Shown one piece after another: positions 16,284 to 25,160 of a stretch of DNA of 64,000 bases. The position numbers and the translations under genes were made by a program. Under the pieces are notes generated by a model. It did not search any database. It was not told the DNA's origin and saw only the letters and a program-made list of their open reading frames with translations. How positions within the stretch are numbered: position 1 is the first letter of the stretch; each line of letters starts with the position of its first letter. This DNA is from a virus. The stretch covers positions 1 to 64,000 of IMG/VR virus record IMGVR_UViG_3300013131_004463. One strand, 5' to 3'.

Positions 16284-17257
16284 TGAAAATTATTGTAACT
16301 GGCGGACTTGGTTTTATCGGTTCTAATTTTATTAAATATATAATTAATAAAAAAGAAACAAATATTGTTATAAACATAGACACAACAACAAAACAATATT
16401 CGGCATCGAATAAAGATAACGTAAAAGCTTTTGAAGACAATCCAAAGTATAAATTTTATGATTTCTGGTTAGAAATGCTAGATAATCCTTCCGTTAAAAA
16501 TGAATTTAAACAAATAATAAAAGAAAACAATATAACTCACATAGCGCATTTTGCCGCCGAATCTCATGTTGATAATTCAATATCTAATCCAAGACGATTT
16601 ATTCAGTCAAATATATTCGGTACATTTAATCTATTAGAAATTATTAGAGATTTTCCAGAAATTAGATTTCATCATATTTCTACTGATGAAGTTTATGGCA
16701 GTTTAGGTGAAGAAGGTAAATTTACAGAAACAACAGCGTATGCTCCAAATTCCCCATATTCTGCATCAAAAGCGGCTAGTGATATGTTAGTCAGAGCTTA
16801 TAATCATACTTTTAAAAGTTTAATTACAATTTCTAATTGCTCTAACAATTATGGTCCAAATCAACATAATGAAAAATTTATACCAGTTGTTATAAATTCA
16901 ATACTAAATAATAAAAAAATACCTGTTTATGGCAACGGAAAAAACATAAGAGATTGGATTTTTGTTAATGATCATTGTGAAGCAGTATGGTCTGTATTAA
17001 ATAATGGCAAAATTGGTGAAACATATAATATAGGCGGAAATTGTGAAAAAACAAATTTAGAGATTATCAATGATATTTGCGAAATATTAAATGTTAATTC
17101 TCAAGATTATATATCTTTTGTAGAAGATCGTAAAGGTCATGATTTTAGATATGCTATAGACAACACTAAAATAAATAAAGAATTAAATTGGTATCCAATC
17201 ACATCTTTTAAAGACGGATTAAAACAAACAATTGATTTTTATAAAAATTTGTTATAA
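16283..17257 (+). CDS. dTDP-glucose 4,6-dehydratase-like (RmlB family)
   Basis: A 324-residue short-chain dehydrogenase from the ATG at 16283; a longer reading from 16241 adds 14 residues overlapping the previous gene and is rejected. NAD loop GGLGFIGSNF at residues 7-16, HFAAESHVDNSISNP, the catalytic HISTDEVYG (Thr-Asp-Glu) and YSASKAASDM (Tyr-x3-Lys) are intact, as is NCSNNYGPNQHNEKFIP. It should convert an NDP-glucose to the 4-keto-6-deoxy sugar. Whether the nucleotide is dTDP, CDP or UDP cannot be told, although the sequence looks most like RmlB. Confidence 0.85.
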   Translation: MKIIVTGGLGFIGSNFIKYIINKKETNIVINIDTTTKQYSASNKDNVKAFEDNPKYKFYDFWLEMLDNPSVKNEFKQIIKENNITHIAHFAAESHVDNSISNPRRFIQSNIFGTFNLLEIIRDFPEIRFHHISTDEVYGSLGEEGKFTETTAYAPNSPYSASKAASDMLVRAYNHTFKSLITISNCSNNYGPNQHNEKFIPVVINSILNNKKIPVYGNGKNIRDWIFVNDHCEAVWSVLNNGKIGETYNIGGNCEKTNLEIINDICEILNVNSQDYISFVEDRKGHDFRYAIDNTKINKELNWYPITSFKDGLKQTIDFYKNLL

Positions 17258-17260
17258 TAT
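17232..17260 (+). promoter_or_regulatory. Promoter before the Gmd gene
   Basis: TTGATT at 17232-17237, 17-base spacer, TAATAT at 17255-17260 (or an overlapping perfect TATAAT at 17253-17258 with a 15-base spacer), then six bases to the ATG at 17267. It lies within the last codons of the RmlB-like gene. Confidence 0.45.
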
Positions 17261-17266
17261 AACAAT

Positions 17267-18406
17267 ATGAGTTTGAACTTTCAAGAAACCTATTATGGTA
17301 AAAAGATAGATACTTCCAATATTTTAAATATTGAAGACGCTAGTAGAATAATTAATGGAAAAAAAACAGTAGTAATAACTGGCGTAACTGGTCAAGATGG
17401 AAGTCATATGGTTGATTTTTTACTTAAAAATACAGATTATCTTATTTTTGGTGGAGTAAGAAGGTTGAGCGTATATAATCATGAAAATATTAAACACATT
17501 AAATCTGATAGATTTCATCTTATTAATTTTGATCTAACTGATTCTCATGCTATATCTAGGACTGTAGAAAAACTTCAACCAGATTATTTTATTAACTTTG
17601 CTGCTCAAAGTTTTGTTGCAAGTAGTTGGGATTTTGCTAGACAAACTTGGCAAACTAACTCCACAGCAGTTCTTGATATTTTAGAAGCAATTAGGCTCTA
17701 TAAACCATCTTGCAGACTTTACCAAGCTGGATCAAGTGAGGAATTTGGAAATGTACAATATGCTCCTCAAGATGAAAATCATCCATTAAAACCAAGAAGT
17801 CCATATGGGGCAAGCAAAGCAGCTTCTAGACAATTAGTTAAAGTATACAGAGAATCTTACAATACTTATGCTATTCAAGGATGGCTATTCAATCACGAAG
17901 GAACTAGGCGAGGTGAGGAATTCGTTACAAGAAAAATTACAAAAAATGTAGCAAGGATTTATAATTCAATAAAAGAAAATAAAGAATTTAAACCTCTCGA
18001 ACTAGGAAATATAGACGCAAAAAGAGATTGGAGTGATGCAGAAGATTTTGTAGAGGGCGTCTGGATGATGTTAAATCAAGATAAATATAATCCAAATTAC
18101 GATGGAACACCAAAAGAATATATTTTCTCATCTAATGAAACTCACACAATCAGAGAGTTTGCAGAAAAAGCTTTTGCTTATGCTGGAATTAATGGAGAAT
18201 GGATTGGTGAAAAAGAACACGAAGTATACTTATCTAAAGATAAGAAAGTATTAATTCAAATTAATCCTAAATTTTATAGACCAGCAGAAGTAGAGGTTTT
18301 ACTTGGAGACTCTAATAAAGCTAGAAAAGAATTAAATTGGAAACCTAAATCATCATTAAATGATCTTATTGAAAAGATGGTAAAAAATGATATTAAAAAT
18401 TTATGA
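17267..18406 (+). CDS. gmd: GDP-mannose 4,6-dehydratase
   Basis: A 379-residue protein with the NADP loop VITGVTGQDGSHMVDFLL at about residues 37-54 and the Gmd arginine motif GGVRRLSVYNHENI. NFAAQSFVASSWDF, the catalytic AGSSEEFG (Ser-Ser-Glu region) and RSPYGASKAASRQLVKVYRE follow, then LFNHEGTRRGEEFVTRKIT. These match Gmd closely. The product is GDP-4-keto-6-deoxy-D-mannose, precursor of GDP-fucose, GDP-rhamnose, GDP-perosamine or GDP-colitose. A 35-residue N-terminal extension precedes the domain. It has its own promoter-like boxes and overlaps the next gene by four bases. Confidence 0.9.
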   Translation: MSLNFQETYYGKKIDTSNILNIEDASRIINGKKTVVITGVTGQDGSHMVDFLLKNTDYLIFGGVRRLSVYNHENIKHIKSDRFHLINFDLTDSHAISRTVEKLQPDYFINFAAQSFVASSWDFARQTWQTNSTAVLDILEAIRLYKPSCRLYQAGSSEEFGNVQYAPQDENHPLKPRSPYGASKAASRQLVKVYRESYNTYAIQGWLFNHEGTRRGEEFVTRKITKNVARIYNSIKENKEFKPLELGNIDAKRDWSDAEDFVEGVWMMLNQDKYNPNYDGTPKEYIFSSNETHTIREFAEKAFAYAGINGEWIGEKEHEVYLSKDKKVLIQINPKFYRPAEVEVLLGDSNKARKELNWKPKSSLNDLIEKMVKNDIKNL

Positions 18407-19257
18407 TACTATTAATTGGATCTAGTGGCTACATTGGCACCGAATTCGTTAAACAATTAGATAAAAAAAATATAAAATATTATACTTTATCATATAAAGA
18501 AGCAAATTATAAAAATATAAAATCCCTATATGATCTTTATAATATAAAATACTTGATAAATTCAGCAGCTTTTGTTGGCAAACCAAATATTGAAGCGTGT
18601 GAGTCTCAAAAAGATAAATGCATAGAAGGTAATATTTTACTTCCCATTTTATTGAAAAATATATGTGAGCAATTTAATATAATTTATTGCCATATCTCAA
18701 CTGGATGCCTTTATAATGGTGCCACGTCTGAATTAAATGGATACAAAGAAATAGACGAACCTAATTTTAATTTTAAATATAATAACTGTGGTTTTTACAC
18801 AGGGACAAAAGCCTTAACAGAAGACTTGATTAAATCATATCCTCAAAATTATATCTGGAGAATAAGATTACCATTCGAACAATTTCATAACGATAGAAAT
18901 TATATATCAAAAATTATAAAGTATGATACTTTGATTACAGAAAAAAATTCACTAAGTAATAAAAGTGAATTTGTAAATGCATGCATAGAAAGTATATTGA
19001 AAGAAATACCATTTGGAATATATAATATAACCAATACAGGATCTATATCTGCATCTGATATTTTTGAAAAAATTAAAAAAACAATAATGCCAAACAAAAA
19101 AGCTAACTTTTTGACAATGGATGAATTTTATAATAAAATAAGTTCTATGCCTAGATCAAATTGTATCACAGATAATTCAAAAATAAGATCTACAGGTATT
19201 AAAATGTTAGATGTAAACGAATCCATAGATCTTTGTCTGAAACATTGGACTTGGTAA
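18403..19257 (+). CDS. NAD(P)-dependent sugar reductase, RmlD-like
   Basis: A 284-residue SDR protein: MILLIGSSGYIGTEFVKQL as the dinucleotide loop, YLINSAAFVGKPNIEACE, and CHISTGCLYNGATSE with the catalytic Ser/Thr. The Tyr-x3-Lys appears as FYTGTKALTEDL. The pattern fits dTDP-4-dehydrorhamnose reductase-like enzymes that reduce the C4 keto group of 6-deoxy sugars. It could reduce the product of either the RmlB-like or the Gmd enzyme. ATGA overlap with Gmd supports a joint pathway. Confidence 0.7.
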   Translation: MILLIGSSGYIGTEFVKQLDKKNIKYYTLSYKEANYKNIKSLYDLYNIKYLINSAAFVGKPNIEACESQKDKCIEGNILLPILLKNICEQFNIIYCHISTGCLYNGATSELNGYKEIDEPNFNFKYNNCGFYTGTKALTEDLIKSYPQNYIWRIRLPFEQFHNDRNYISKIIKYDTLITEKNSLSNKSEFVNACIESILKEIPFGIYNITNTGSISASDIFEKIKKTIMPNKKANFLTMDEFYNKISSMPRSNCITDNSKIRSTGIKMLDVNESIDLCLKHWTW

Positions 19258-19258
19258 T

Positions 19259-20386
19259 ATGAATACTATTATTGATCTAGGAGAGATACCTTTAGTTAAT
19301 AATCTATGCCTCTCTAAAGAAGAATCTTTAAATTGTAAAAAGTTTCCATTAAAAATAATTCAAAAAGAAGATCTAATTATGAAATTAGAGCTAGAAATTA
19401 ATTCTAATGATATGTTCTTTAATTATCTTTATAGAACAGCAGTAAACACTCCTTACATAGACCATTGTAAAAAAATGTGGAAACAATTAGAAAAATATAA
19501 TCCTAAAACCATAGTTGATATTGGCGGTAATGATGGATCTTTATTAAAATGCTTCAAATCAGAATCAAAAACTAATTTAAAATTAATAAATGTTGATGCT
19601 AGTTCATCTTTTAAAGAAGAAAATGAAAAAAATGGAATTATATATCATAATGCTTATTGGGGAGATTTTATACTTGATGAAAAAATAGATTTAATTACAT
19701 CTACGAATGTATTTCAGCATAATCCAGACTATCGTAAATTTTTAAAAGGTATAAAAGATAATTTAAATGGTATTTGGGTTTTAGAGTTTCCATATTTTTT
19801 ACATACAGTTAAAACTAATCAATTTGATCAAATTTATCACGAACATGTCTATTATTGGCTAGTAACACCTTTGATTAAATTGTTCAGAGAATATGATTTA
19901 AAAATACAATCAATCACGCAATATGATATGCATGGAGGATCTCTTAGAATCATATCTTCAAATAGAACAGAAGATCAAGAGAACAAAGAAATTATTAATT
20001 ATTATTTAAACATAGAAAGAGATTTTAATTTTAAAAATTGGGGCAAACAAATAAAAAATAGAATAATTCAAGATTTAAATTTTATAAACTCATTAAATGG
20101 TGAAATTGCTGTATTTGGTGCAGCTGCAAAAGGTTGTGTTTATTTAAACACATTAAATATCTCAAATAAAATATCATATATTGTAGATGATACAAAAGAA
20201 AAGCAAAACAAATTTTGTCCAGGAACTGGATTGAGAATTGTTGATAGGGAATATTTTTACAAAAATAATCCAGATTATTTGATTATTTTAGCTCATAATT
20301 TTAAGGATTATATTACTAAGTCAATTAGAAATGATGGATTTAAAAATAGAATCATAACTATGATACCCAATATACAAATATATTGA
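19259..20386 (+). CDS. Sugar C-methyltransferase lacking the N-terminal zinc domain
   Basis: A 375-residue protein of the NovU/TylC3-type C-methyltransferase family. The SAM domain has TIVDIGGNDGSLLKCFKS, followed by YHEHVYYW and the catalytic-region DMHGGSLRIISS. The C-terminal domain has VFGAAAKGCVYLNTL and YIVDDTKEKQNKFCPGTG. Family members are usually about 410 residues with four N-terminal zinc-binding Cys. Here the start falls in DLGEIPLVNNLCLS, just after where these Cys would be, so the zinc motif is missing. It probably methylates a carbon next to a keto group of an NDP-deoxy sugar, giving a branched-chain sugar. Confidence 0.8.
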   Translation: MNTIIDLGEIPLVNNLCLSKEESLNCKKFPLKIIQKEDLIMKLELEINSNDMFFNYLYRTAVNTPYIDHCKKMWKQLEKYNPKTIVDIGGNDGSLLKCFKSESKTNLKLINVDASSSFKEENEKNGIIYHNAYWGDFILDEKIDLITSTNVFQHNPDYRKFLKGIKDNLNGIWVLEFPYFLHTVKTNQFDQIYHEHVYYWLVTPLIKLFREYDLKIQSITQYDMHGGSLRIISSNRTEDQENKEIINYYLNIERDFNFKNWGKQIKNRIIQDLNFINSLNGEIAVFGAAAKGCVYLNTLNISNKISYIVDDTKEKQNKFCPGTGLRIVDREYFYKNNPDYLIILAHNFKDYITKSIRNDGFKNRIITMIPNIQIY

Positions 20387-20411
20387 CATTTATATATAAA
20401 AATATTAAAAT
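20383..20411 (+). promoter_or_regulatory. Promoter before the RfbH-like gene
   Basis: Perfect -35 TTGACA at 20383-20388, 17-base spacer, TAAAAT at 20406-20411, six bases, then ATG at 20418. The -35 overlaps the stop codon region of the C-methyltransferase gene. Confidence 0.6.
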
Positions 20412-20417
20412 TATACA

Positions 20418-21722
20418 ATGACAAAAAAAGACAAGATCTTAAATTTCATAAATTCTTTAGAACAAGAGGAAAACACTTTTATTCCTCAGTTTTGCCATAA
20501 TTTAAAAGATACAAAAAATAAAGTATACTATGGCGGACCATCATATACAAAAGAAGAACTTGTAGAAGCTATAGATACCCTTCTATTTGGCAAATGGTTA
20601 GCTAGTGGTGAAAATGTAGCCAGATTTGAAAAAGAATTTTCAAAGAGAATTAATGAAAAGTACTCTGTCATGGTTAATTCTGGTAGCTCTGCTAACCTAG
20701 TAATGATTGCAGCACTTAAGAAGTATTTTAATTGGAAAGATAATGATGAGATTTTAGTTTCAGTAGTAGGTTTTCCAACTACATTAAATCCTATTATTCA
20801 AAATAATCTAAAACCAGTATTTGTAGATATTGAGTTCGAAACGCTAAACTTTGATCTAGATCAACTAGAACAAAAGATCGGTAAAAATACGAAAGCTATA
20901 TTTATATCGCCAGTATTAGGAAATCCACCAGATTTTGATAAACTTATTGAAATTTCTGAAAAACATAATATTCAACTAATTTTAGATGGATGTGATAGCT
21001 TTGGAAGCAAATGGAAAGATAAACATTTAAATGAATATTGCATAGCTTCTAGTTGCTCATTCTACCCAGCGCATCATTTAACTACTGGAGAGGGAGGCAT
21101 GGTCTCTTCTAATATCGAAGAAATCATTAACTTAGCAAGAAGTTTTGCGTGGTGGGGAAGAGATTGTTATTGCATTGGTGCTTGTAATCTTTTGAAGAAT
21201 GGAAGTTGTAATTCTAGATTTTCCAACTGGATTAAAGAAGTACCATATAATATTGATCATAAATATTTCTTTACTCAAATTGGATACAATTTAAAACCGT
21301 TGGATTTACAAGGTTCAATTGGATTAGTTCAATTAAAAAAAATGCATGAATTTCATAGCGCAAGAGTATCAAATAAAAATAAAATTCAAAATATTTTATC
21401 TAAAATTCCTAATTTGAAATTTCCGTCTGTTTTTGAAAGTGCAGACGTTTCTTGGTTTGGAGTGCCAATTATTTGTGGTTGTTATCTATCTAAAAATAAT
21501 CTAGTAAATTATTTAGAAGAAAATGGAGTTCAAACTAGAAATTACTTTGCTGGAAATATACTTTTACATCCAGCCTATAAACATTTAGAAGATTGGAAAA
21601 ATTATCCTAACGCTAATACTGTTCTTGAAAAAGTATTTTTTGTCGGATGTTCTCCAACTATTAGTGAAAGTAACATAGAGTATCTAGAAGGTGTTATTCA
21701 TAGATATGATATCAAAAATTGA
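20418..21722 (+). CDS. RfbH/E1-like 4-keto-6-deoxyhexose 3-dehydrase
   Basis: A 434-residue PMP/PLP-dependent protein of the DegT/DnrJ/EryC1/StrS fold. VNSGSSANLVMIAAL binds the cofactor phosphate and LILDGCDSFGSKW supplies the pyridine-contacting Asp. The Lys that would form the Schiff base is replaced by His in SFYPAHHLTTGEGG (about residue 220), the hallmark of sugar 3-dehydrases rather than aminotransferases. The Cys cluster GRDCYCIGACNLLKNGSC matches the 2Fe-2S site of E1/RfbH, not the Fe-S-free ColD. It should remove the C3 hydroxyl to give a 3,6-dideoxy 4-keto sugar. An E3-type reductase partner is not seen in the window. Confidence 0.85.
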   Translation: MTKKDKILNFINSLEQEENTFIPQFCHNLKDTKNKVYYGGPSYTKEELVEAIDTLLFGKWLASGENVARFEKEFSKRINEKYSVMVNSGSSANLVMIAALKKYFNWKDNDEILVSVVGFPTTLNPIIQNNLKPVFVDIEFETLNFDLDQLEQKIGKNTKAIFISPVLGNPPDFDKLIEISEKHNIQLILDGCDSFGSKWKDKHLNEYCIASSCSFYPAHHLTTGEGGMVSSNIEEIINLARSFAWWGRDCYCIGACNLLKNGSCNSRFSNWIKEVPYNIDHKYFFTQIGYNLKPLDLQGSIGLVQLKKMHEFHSARVSNKNKIQNILSKIPNLKFPSVFESADVSWFGVPIICGCYLSKNNLVNYLEENGVQTRNYFAGNILLHPAYKHLEDWKNYPNANTVLEKVFFVGCSPTISESNIEYLEGVIHRYDIKN

Positions 21723-22527
21723 TCTTTTTGGCGGAACAGGTTTTGTAGGTAGTAATTTTTACAATTTATATAAATCAGAAACCTATATTCATCCAAGAGA
21801 AGACAATGTTCCACTTTATCGGGATGTTTTATACATGATTAGTACAACTGATAATTATAATGTTCTTGAGAATCCATATAAAGATATAGAAGTTAATTTA
21901 ACTAAATTAATTAAAGTGTTAGAAAGCTGTAAGAATAAAAATATTATTTTTAACTTTGTAAGTTCTTGGTTTGTCTATGGCGATGTTGAATTACCAGCGA
22001 AAGAAAGTTATTGCTGTAATCCTAAAGGATTTTATTCTATTACAAAGAAATGCGCAGAAGATTTACTTGTAAGCTATTGTAAAACATTTAATATAAATTA
22101 TAGAATATTCCGACTAGCAAATGTATATGGAAATAAAGATATTGGAGTATCTAAAAAGAAAAATGCTTTAACATATTTAATTAATGAAATAAGAAATAAT
22201 CAAAATATTAATTTATATTTTAATGGAGAATTTATAAGAGATTATATTCACGTAGAAGACGTTTGTAAAGCCATAAAACTCTGTATAGATAAGGGTAATT
22301 TAAATGAAGTATATAATATTGGAAATGGAGAACCTTTAATATTTAAAGATATTATAGATTATGTAATTAATAAAATTTCTTCAAAATCATTAGTAACTGC
22401 TATAGACCAACCAGAATTTCATAAAATAGTTCAAGTAAAAGATATGTATTTAGATAATAATAAAATTAAACAATTAGGTTTTAAAAAAGAAATTGACATT
22501 TATCAAGGAATTGATAGACTTATATAA
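21706..22527 (+). CDS. NAD-dependent sugar epimerase/dehydratase family protein
   Basis: A 273-residue SDR enzyme from the ATG at 21706; a GTG at 21691 gives five more residues but lies deeper in the previous gene. DLFGGTGFVGSNFYNLY is the cofactor loop, NFVSSWFVYG the Ser region, GFYSITKKCAEDL the Tyr-x3-Lys, and YNIGNGEPLIFKDIID the C-terminal sugar-binding region. It is probably the 4-ketoreductase or epimerase acting after the RfbH-like step, as abequose, paratose or tyvelose enzymes do in Salmonella and Yersinia. The actual product is not predictable. Confidence 0.7.
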   Translation: MISKIDLFGGTGFVGSNFYNLYKSETYIHPREDNVPLYRDVLYMISTTDNYNVLENPYKDIEVNLTKLIKVLESCKNKNIIFNFVSSWFVYGDVELPAKESYCCNPKGFYSITKKCAEDLLVSYCKTFNINYRIFRLANVYGNKDIGVSKKKNALTYLINEIRNNQNINLYFNGEFIRDYIHVEDVCKAIKLCIDKGNLNEVYNIGNGEPLIFKDIIDYVINKISSKSLVTAIDQPEFHKIVQVKDMYLDNNKIKQLGFKKEIDIYQGIDRLI

Positions 22528-22853
22528 TGTCAAAACACAAGCTTTGCCAATTACTAGTAAAAAAATTTGTAAAAGGAGATGTTAATTGGCCAAGAGAAAT
22601 TAAAATAGCTCAAAAACTAGTTAAAAGATTTAAAGAATTTGAATTTTGGAATAATCTTAAAGAACTAGGAAGTCCACCGCCATCATTAGCTTGGTTTCTT
22701 AAAACTGAAGGGAAAGCTTTTTTATTAAAAGAATATGAGAGTTTTAATATAAAATTAAATATACCTAAAATAAAATTAAAAGAAAATAAAGTAGAAGATG
22801 ATAAAAAGATTTGCAAAAAACCAAAAACATTGTTAGACTTTATAAGAAGATAA
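22527..22853 (+). CDS. Hypothetical basic protein (108 aa)
   Basis: A small Lys-rich protein (MSKHKLCQLLVKKFVKGDVN, PPPSLAWFLKTEGKAFL) with a charged C-terminal tail ending LLDFIRR. No catalytic motif is apparent. Its start overlaps the preceding stop (TAATG), and it is one base from the next gene, so it is translated with the end of the glycan cassette. It could be a nucleic-acid-binding or adaptor protein, but nothing in the sequence decides this. Confidence 0.55.
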   Translation: MSKHKLCQLLVKKFVKGDVNWPREIKIAQKLVKRFKEFEFWNNLKELGSPPPSLAWFLKTEGKAFLLKEYESFNIKLNIPKIKLKENKVEDDKKICKKPKTLLDFIRR

Positions 22854-22854
22854 A

Positions 22855-23562
22855 ATGAAAAATACAGCTCTTACATCAGCAATAAACTATAATGATTATT
22901 TGAAAATTTTTAAACAACATAATTATGATTATTTTGATGAAATATATGTTGTAACAGATTTAAATAAAGATGAAGAGTTAGAGCAAATATGTAGCCAATC
23001 TAAATTTAAATTAATAAAAACAGATAAATTTTATAGTTTTCAAAATCAACCAGCTAAATTTAACAGGGGCGCAGCGTATACATACGCTATGAGTTTATTT
23101 GAAAATCCCGAAATAATTACTATAATAGACGCGGATACATTACTTCCAGAAATCTATCATCTTATATTTAAAGAATTAAAATCAAGAGGTAAATTTGATC
23201 AAATGATAAGCGCCAGAAGATTTGTTCTAGAAACTTATCAGGATTATTCAAAAGTTTTTATTGAAAAAGATGTTAATTATACTCCAGAAATGAGAAGTTT
23301 TGATTGGGGTTGGGGATATCTTCAAATTTTTCATGCAGGAAGTAAATGGTTAAAAAATGGACTAATATATCCAGAAAATTATGACTGCGCTGTTTCAGAT
23401 TTTATGTTTAGAAAACAATTCGGATGGCACATTTTTAGGCAAGATACAGAAGAGCATTATTGGGACCCAGAAGCACAAATTTGTTTAAGACAGCATTCAG
23501 TTTATGGACTTGGTCCGAATAATATAAATTCTAGAGGTAGAAACGCGCCAGCATTTAAATAA
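22855..23562 (+). CDS. Glycosyltransferase-like protein (GT-A)
   Basis: A 235-residue protein ending the glycan cassette. TIIDADTLLPEIYHL at about residue 90 gives the DAD metal-binding motif of GT-A enzymes. It is preceded by NRGAAYTYAMSLF and followed by SFDWGWGYLQIFH and HIFRQDTEEHYWDPEAQICL, which resembles the acceptor side with its conserved His. The N-terminus is short (MKNTALTSAINYNDYL). It likely transfers a sugar; family not assigned. Confidence 0.6.
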   Translation: MKNTALTSAINYNDYLKIFKQHNYDYFDEIYVVTDLNKDEELEQICSQSKFKLIKTDKFYSFQNQPAKFNRGAAYTYAMSLFENPEIITIIDADTLLPEIYHLIFKELKSRGKFDQMISARRFVLETYQDYSKVFIEKDVNYTPEMRSFDWGWGYLQIFHAGSKWLKNGLIYPENYDCAVSDFMFRKQFGWHIFRQDTEEHYWDPEAQICLRQHSVYGLGPNNINSRGRNAPAFK

Positions 23563-23567
23563 TTTTC

Positions 23568-23595
23568 TTGCATTTTATTTAAAAAAAGATATAAT
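23568..23595 (+). promoter_or_regulatory. Promoter of the UvsX operon
   Basis: TTGCAT at 23568-23573, 16-base spacer, perfect TATAAT at 23590-23595, six bases, then ATG at 23602. No Shine-Dalgarno sequence could fit between the predicted transcript start and the ATG. Confidence 0.6.
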
Positions 23596-23601
23596 AAAAT
23601 T

Positions 23602-24744
23602 ATGGGTAGGAAACCTAAAGAAGAAATTGTTGAATCTACTGGTCCAAGCGCATCAGATAGATTATTATCATTTTTAAAAGATAATAAAGAAGATCACTAT
23701 AACTTTGAAGAAGATACTTATTACAAAGTATCTACTGGCAGTCTTAATTTAGACATTATCACAGGAGGAGGACTATCTCCTGGGCTTCATAGATTTATTG
23801 GTCAAACAGAAGGCGGAAAAAGTAGTCAGTCTCTTGAGGTAGCTAAAAATTTTCTTAAAATAGTAAAAGAATCTAGAGCCTTGTTATTTAAAGCTGAAGG
23901 ACGATTAAGTAAAGAGATACAAGAAAGATCTGGAATTAAATTCGTTACAGACCCTAAAGAATGGGTAGACGGAACATGTTTTGTCTTTGAGTGCAATGTA
24001 TTTGAAACTGTATCTGAATTAATGAAAGATTTAATTCAGTCAAACGACGAAAATAAAAGATACATATTTATTCTTGATTCTGTTGATGGATTAATTACAA
24101 AAGGAGATAAAGAAAAAACATTAAGCGAAGCAACCAAAGTCGCGGGTGGAGCAGTAATTTCCTCTATGTTAATGAAAAAAATCTCTCTCGCGTTATCTAA
24201 ACGTGGTCACATGGCAATCTTTATCAGTCAGGTGAGGTCAGACATTAAGCTTGATCCTTACGCAGCAAATAAAGAAGTAAGACAAACTAGCGCTACTGGA
24301 GGAAATGCTTTATTGCATTTTGCAAATTGGATTCTTGAATTTGAACCTCGCTATAACAAAGACCTTATTCTTGAAAAACCAAATGAAAAATATGATCCAG
24401 TAAAAAATAAAATCATTGGACATAATGTAAAAATTGCTATTAAAAAATCCACAAATGAAACCACAAATTCTAAAGTTCAATATCCAATTAAATATGGTCG
24501 CAAAGATGGAACTTCAATATGGAAAGAATATGAAGTGATAGATCAAATTTTATCTTGGGAATTCGCAACAGCAAAAGGAGCATGGGTTACATTTTCAGAT
24601 GAAATTATAGACGAACTTAAAAAATCTAATATAGAACTTAAGAAACAACATCAGGGTATTGATAATCTAAGATCTTATCTAGAAGAGAATAAAGAAATTA
24701 CAAATTATTTCTATAATAAATTTATTAATACATTAGCTTCATGA
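23602..24744 (+). CDS. uvsX: UvsX/RecA-family recombinase
   Basis: A 380-residue strand-exchange ATPase. Walker A is GQTEGGKSS at about residues 67-75, the catalytic Glu lies in LLFKAEGRLSKEI, Walker B is YIFILDSVDGLI, and an L2-like loop follows (VRQTSATGGNALLHFANWILEF). IFISQVRSDIKLDPY corresponds to motif 3. Length and the relaxed Walker A match phage UvsX-like proteins rather than cellular RecA. It probably loads on ssDNA for recombination-dependent replication and repair. It is transcribed from a class 1 promoter and overlaps the downstream nuclease gene by four bases. Confidence 0.88.
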   Translation: MGRKPKEEIVESTGPSASDRLLSFLKDNKEDHYNFEEDTYYKVSTGSLNLDIITGGGLSPGLHRFIGQTEGGKSSQSLEVAKNFLKIVKESRALLFKAEGRLSKEIQERSGIKFVTDPKEWVDGTCFVFECNVFETVSELMKDLIQSNDENKRYIFILDSVDGLITKGDKEKTLSEATKVAGGAVISSMLMKKISLALSKRGHMAIFISQVRSDIKLDPYAANKEVRQTSATGGNALLHFANWILEFEPRYNKDLILEKPNEKYDPVKNKIIGHNVKIAIKKSTNETTNSKVQYPIKYGRKDGTSIWKEYEVIDQILSWEFATAKGAWVTFSDEIIDELKKSNIELKKQHQGIDNLRSYLEENKEITNYFYNKFINTLAS

Positions 24745-25160
24745 GACTTTTAAATATTAACGGCAAACTCGTTAATAAAAATGTAAGAAAAAATCTTATA
24801 AACTGGGAAGGCAAAAGTCGTAGTAAATTACAATTTAAATTTAAACAATTTTTTTATCCATATTGGAAAAATCATATTGTTTATGAGGAGTTCCCTGTAT
24901 ATGGAAGTATGCTTAAAGTTGATATATTAAATGCAACAAAAAAGATAGCCGTTGAGATACAAGGAGATCAGCACGAATCATTTAATGAATTTTTTCATGA
25001 TCATTCTAGATTAAAATATCTTCAAAGCATAAAAAGAGATGTAAAAAAAGAAAAATGGTTAGACATGAATGAATTTAAATTTCTTGAATTGTATGAAAAT
25101 GATTTGAAAAATTTATCACCACAATATATAGAAGAAAAAACTGGAATTTTAATTATTTAA
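24741..25160 (+). CDS. PD-(D/E)XK-type endonuclease (VSR-like fold)
   Basis: A 139-residue protein. YEEFPVYGSMLKVDILNATK and KIAVEIQGDQHESFN carry the Asp and Glu-x-Gln of a PD-(D/E)XK nuclease core, in the compact layout seen in very-short-patch-repair-like and related phage nucleases. The short C-terminal helix has LELYENDLKNLS. Coupled by ATGA to UvsX, it may cut recombination intermediates; this is inference from position. Metal-dependent cleavage is expected if the active site is intact. Confidence 0.65.
   Translation: MRLLNINGKLVNKNVRKNLINWEGKSRSKLQFKFKQFFYPYWKNHIVYEEFPVYGSMLKVDILNATKKIAVEIQGDQHESFNEFFHDHSRLKYLQSIKRDVKKEKWLDMNEFKFLELYENDLKNLSPQYIEEKTGILII

Noticed and set aside
21691-21705. 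Five-codon N-terminal extension of the epimerase gene from GTG
   Set aside because: The extension lies inside the preceding gene and disrupts the usual start of the cofactor loop; the ATG at 21706 gives a normal N-terminus.
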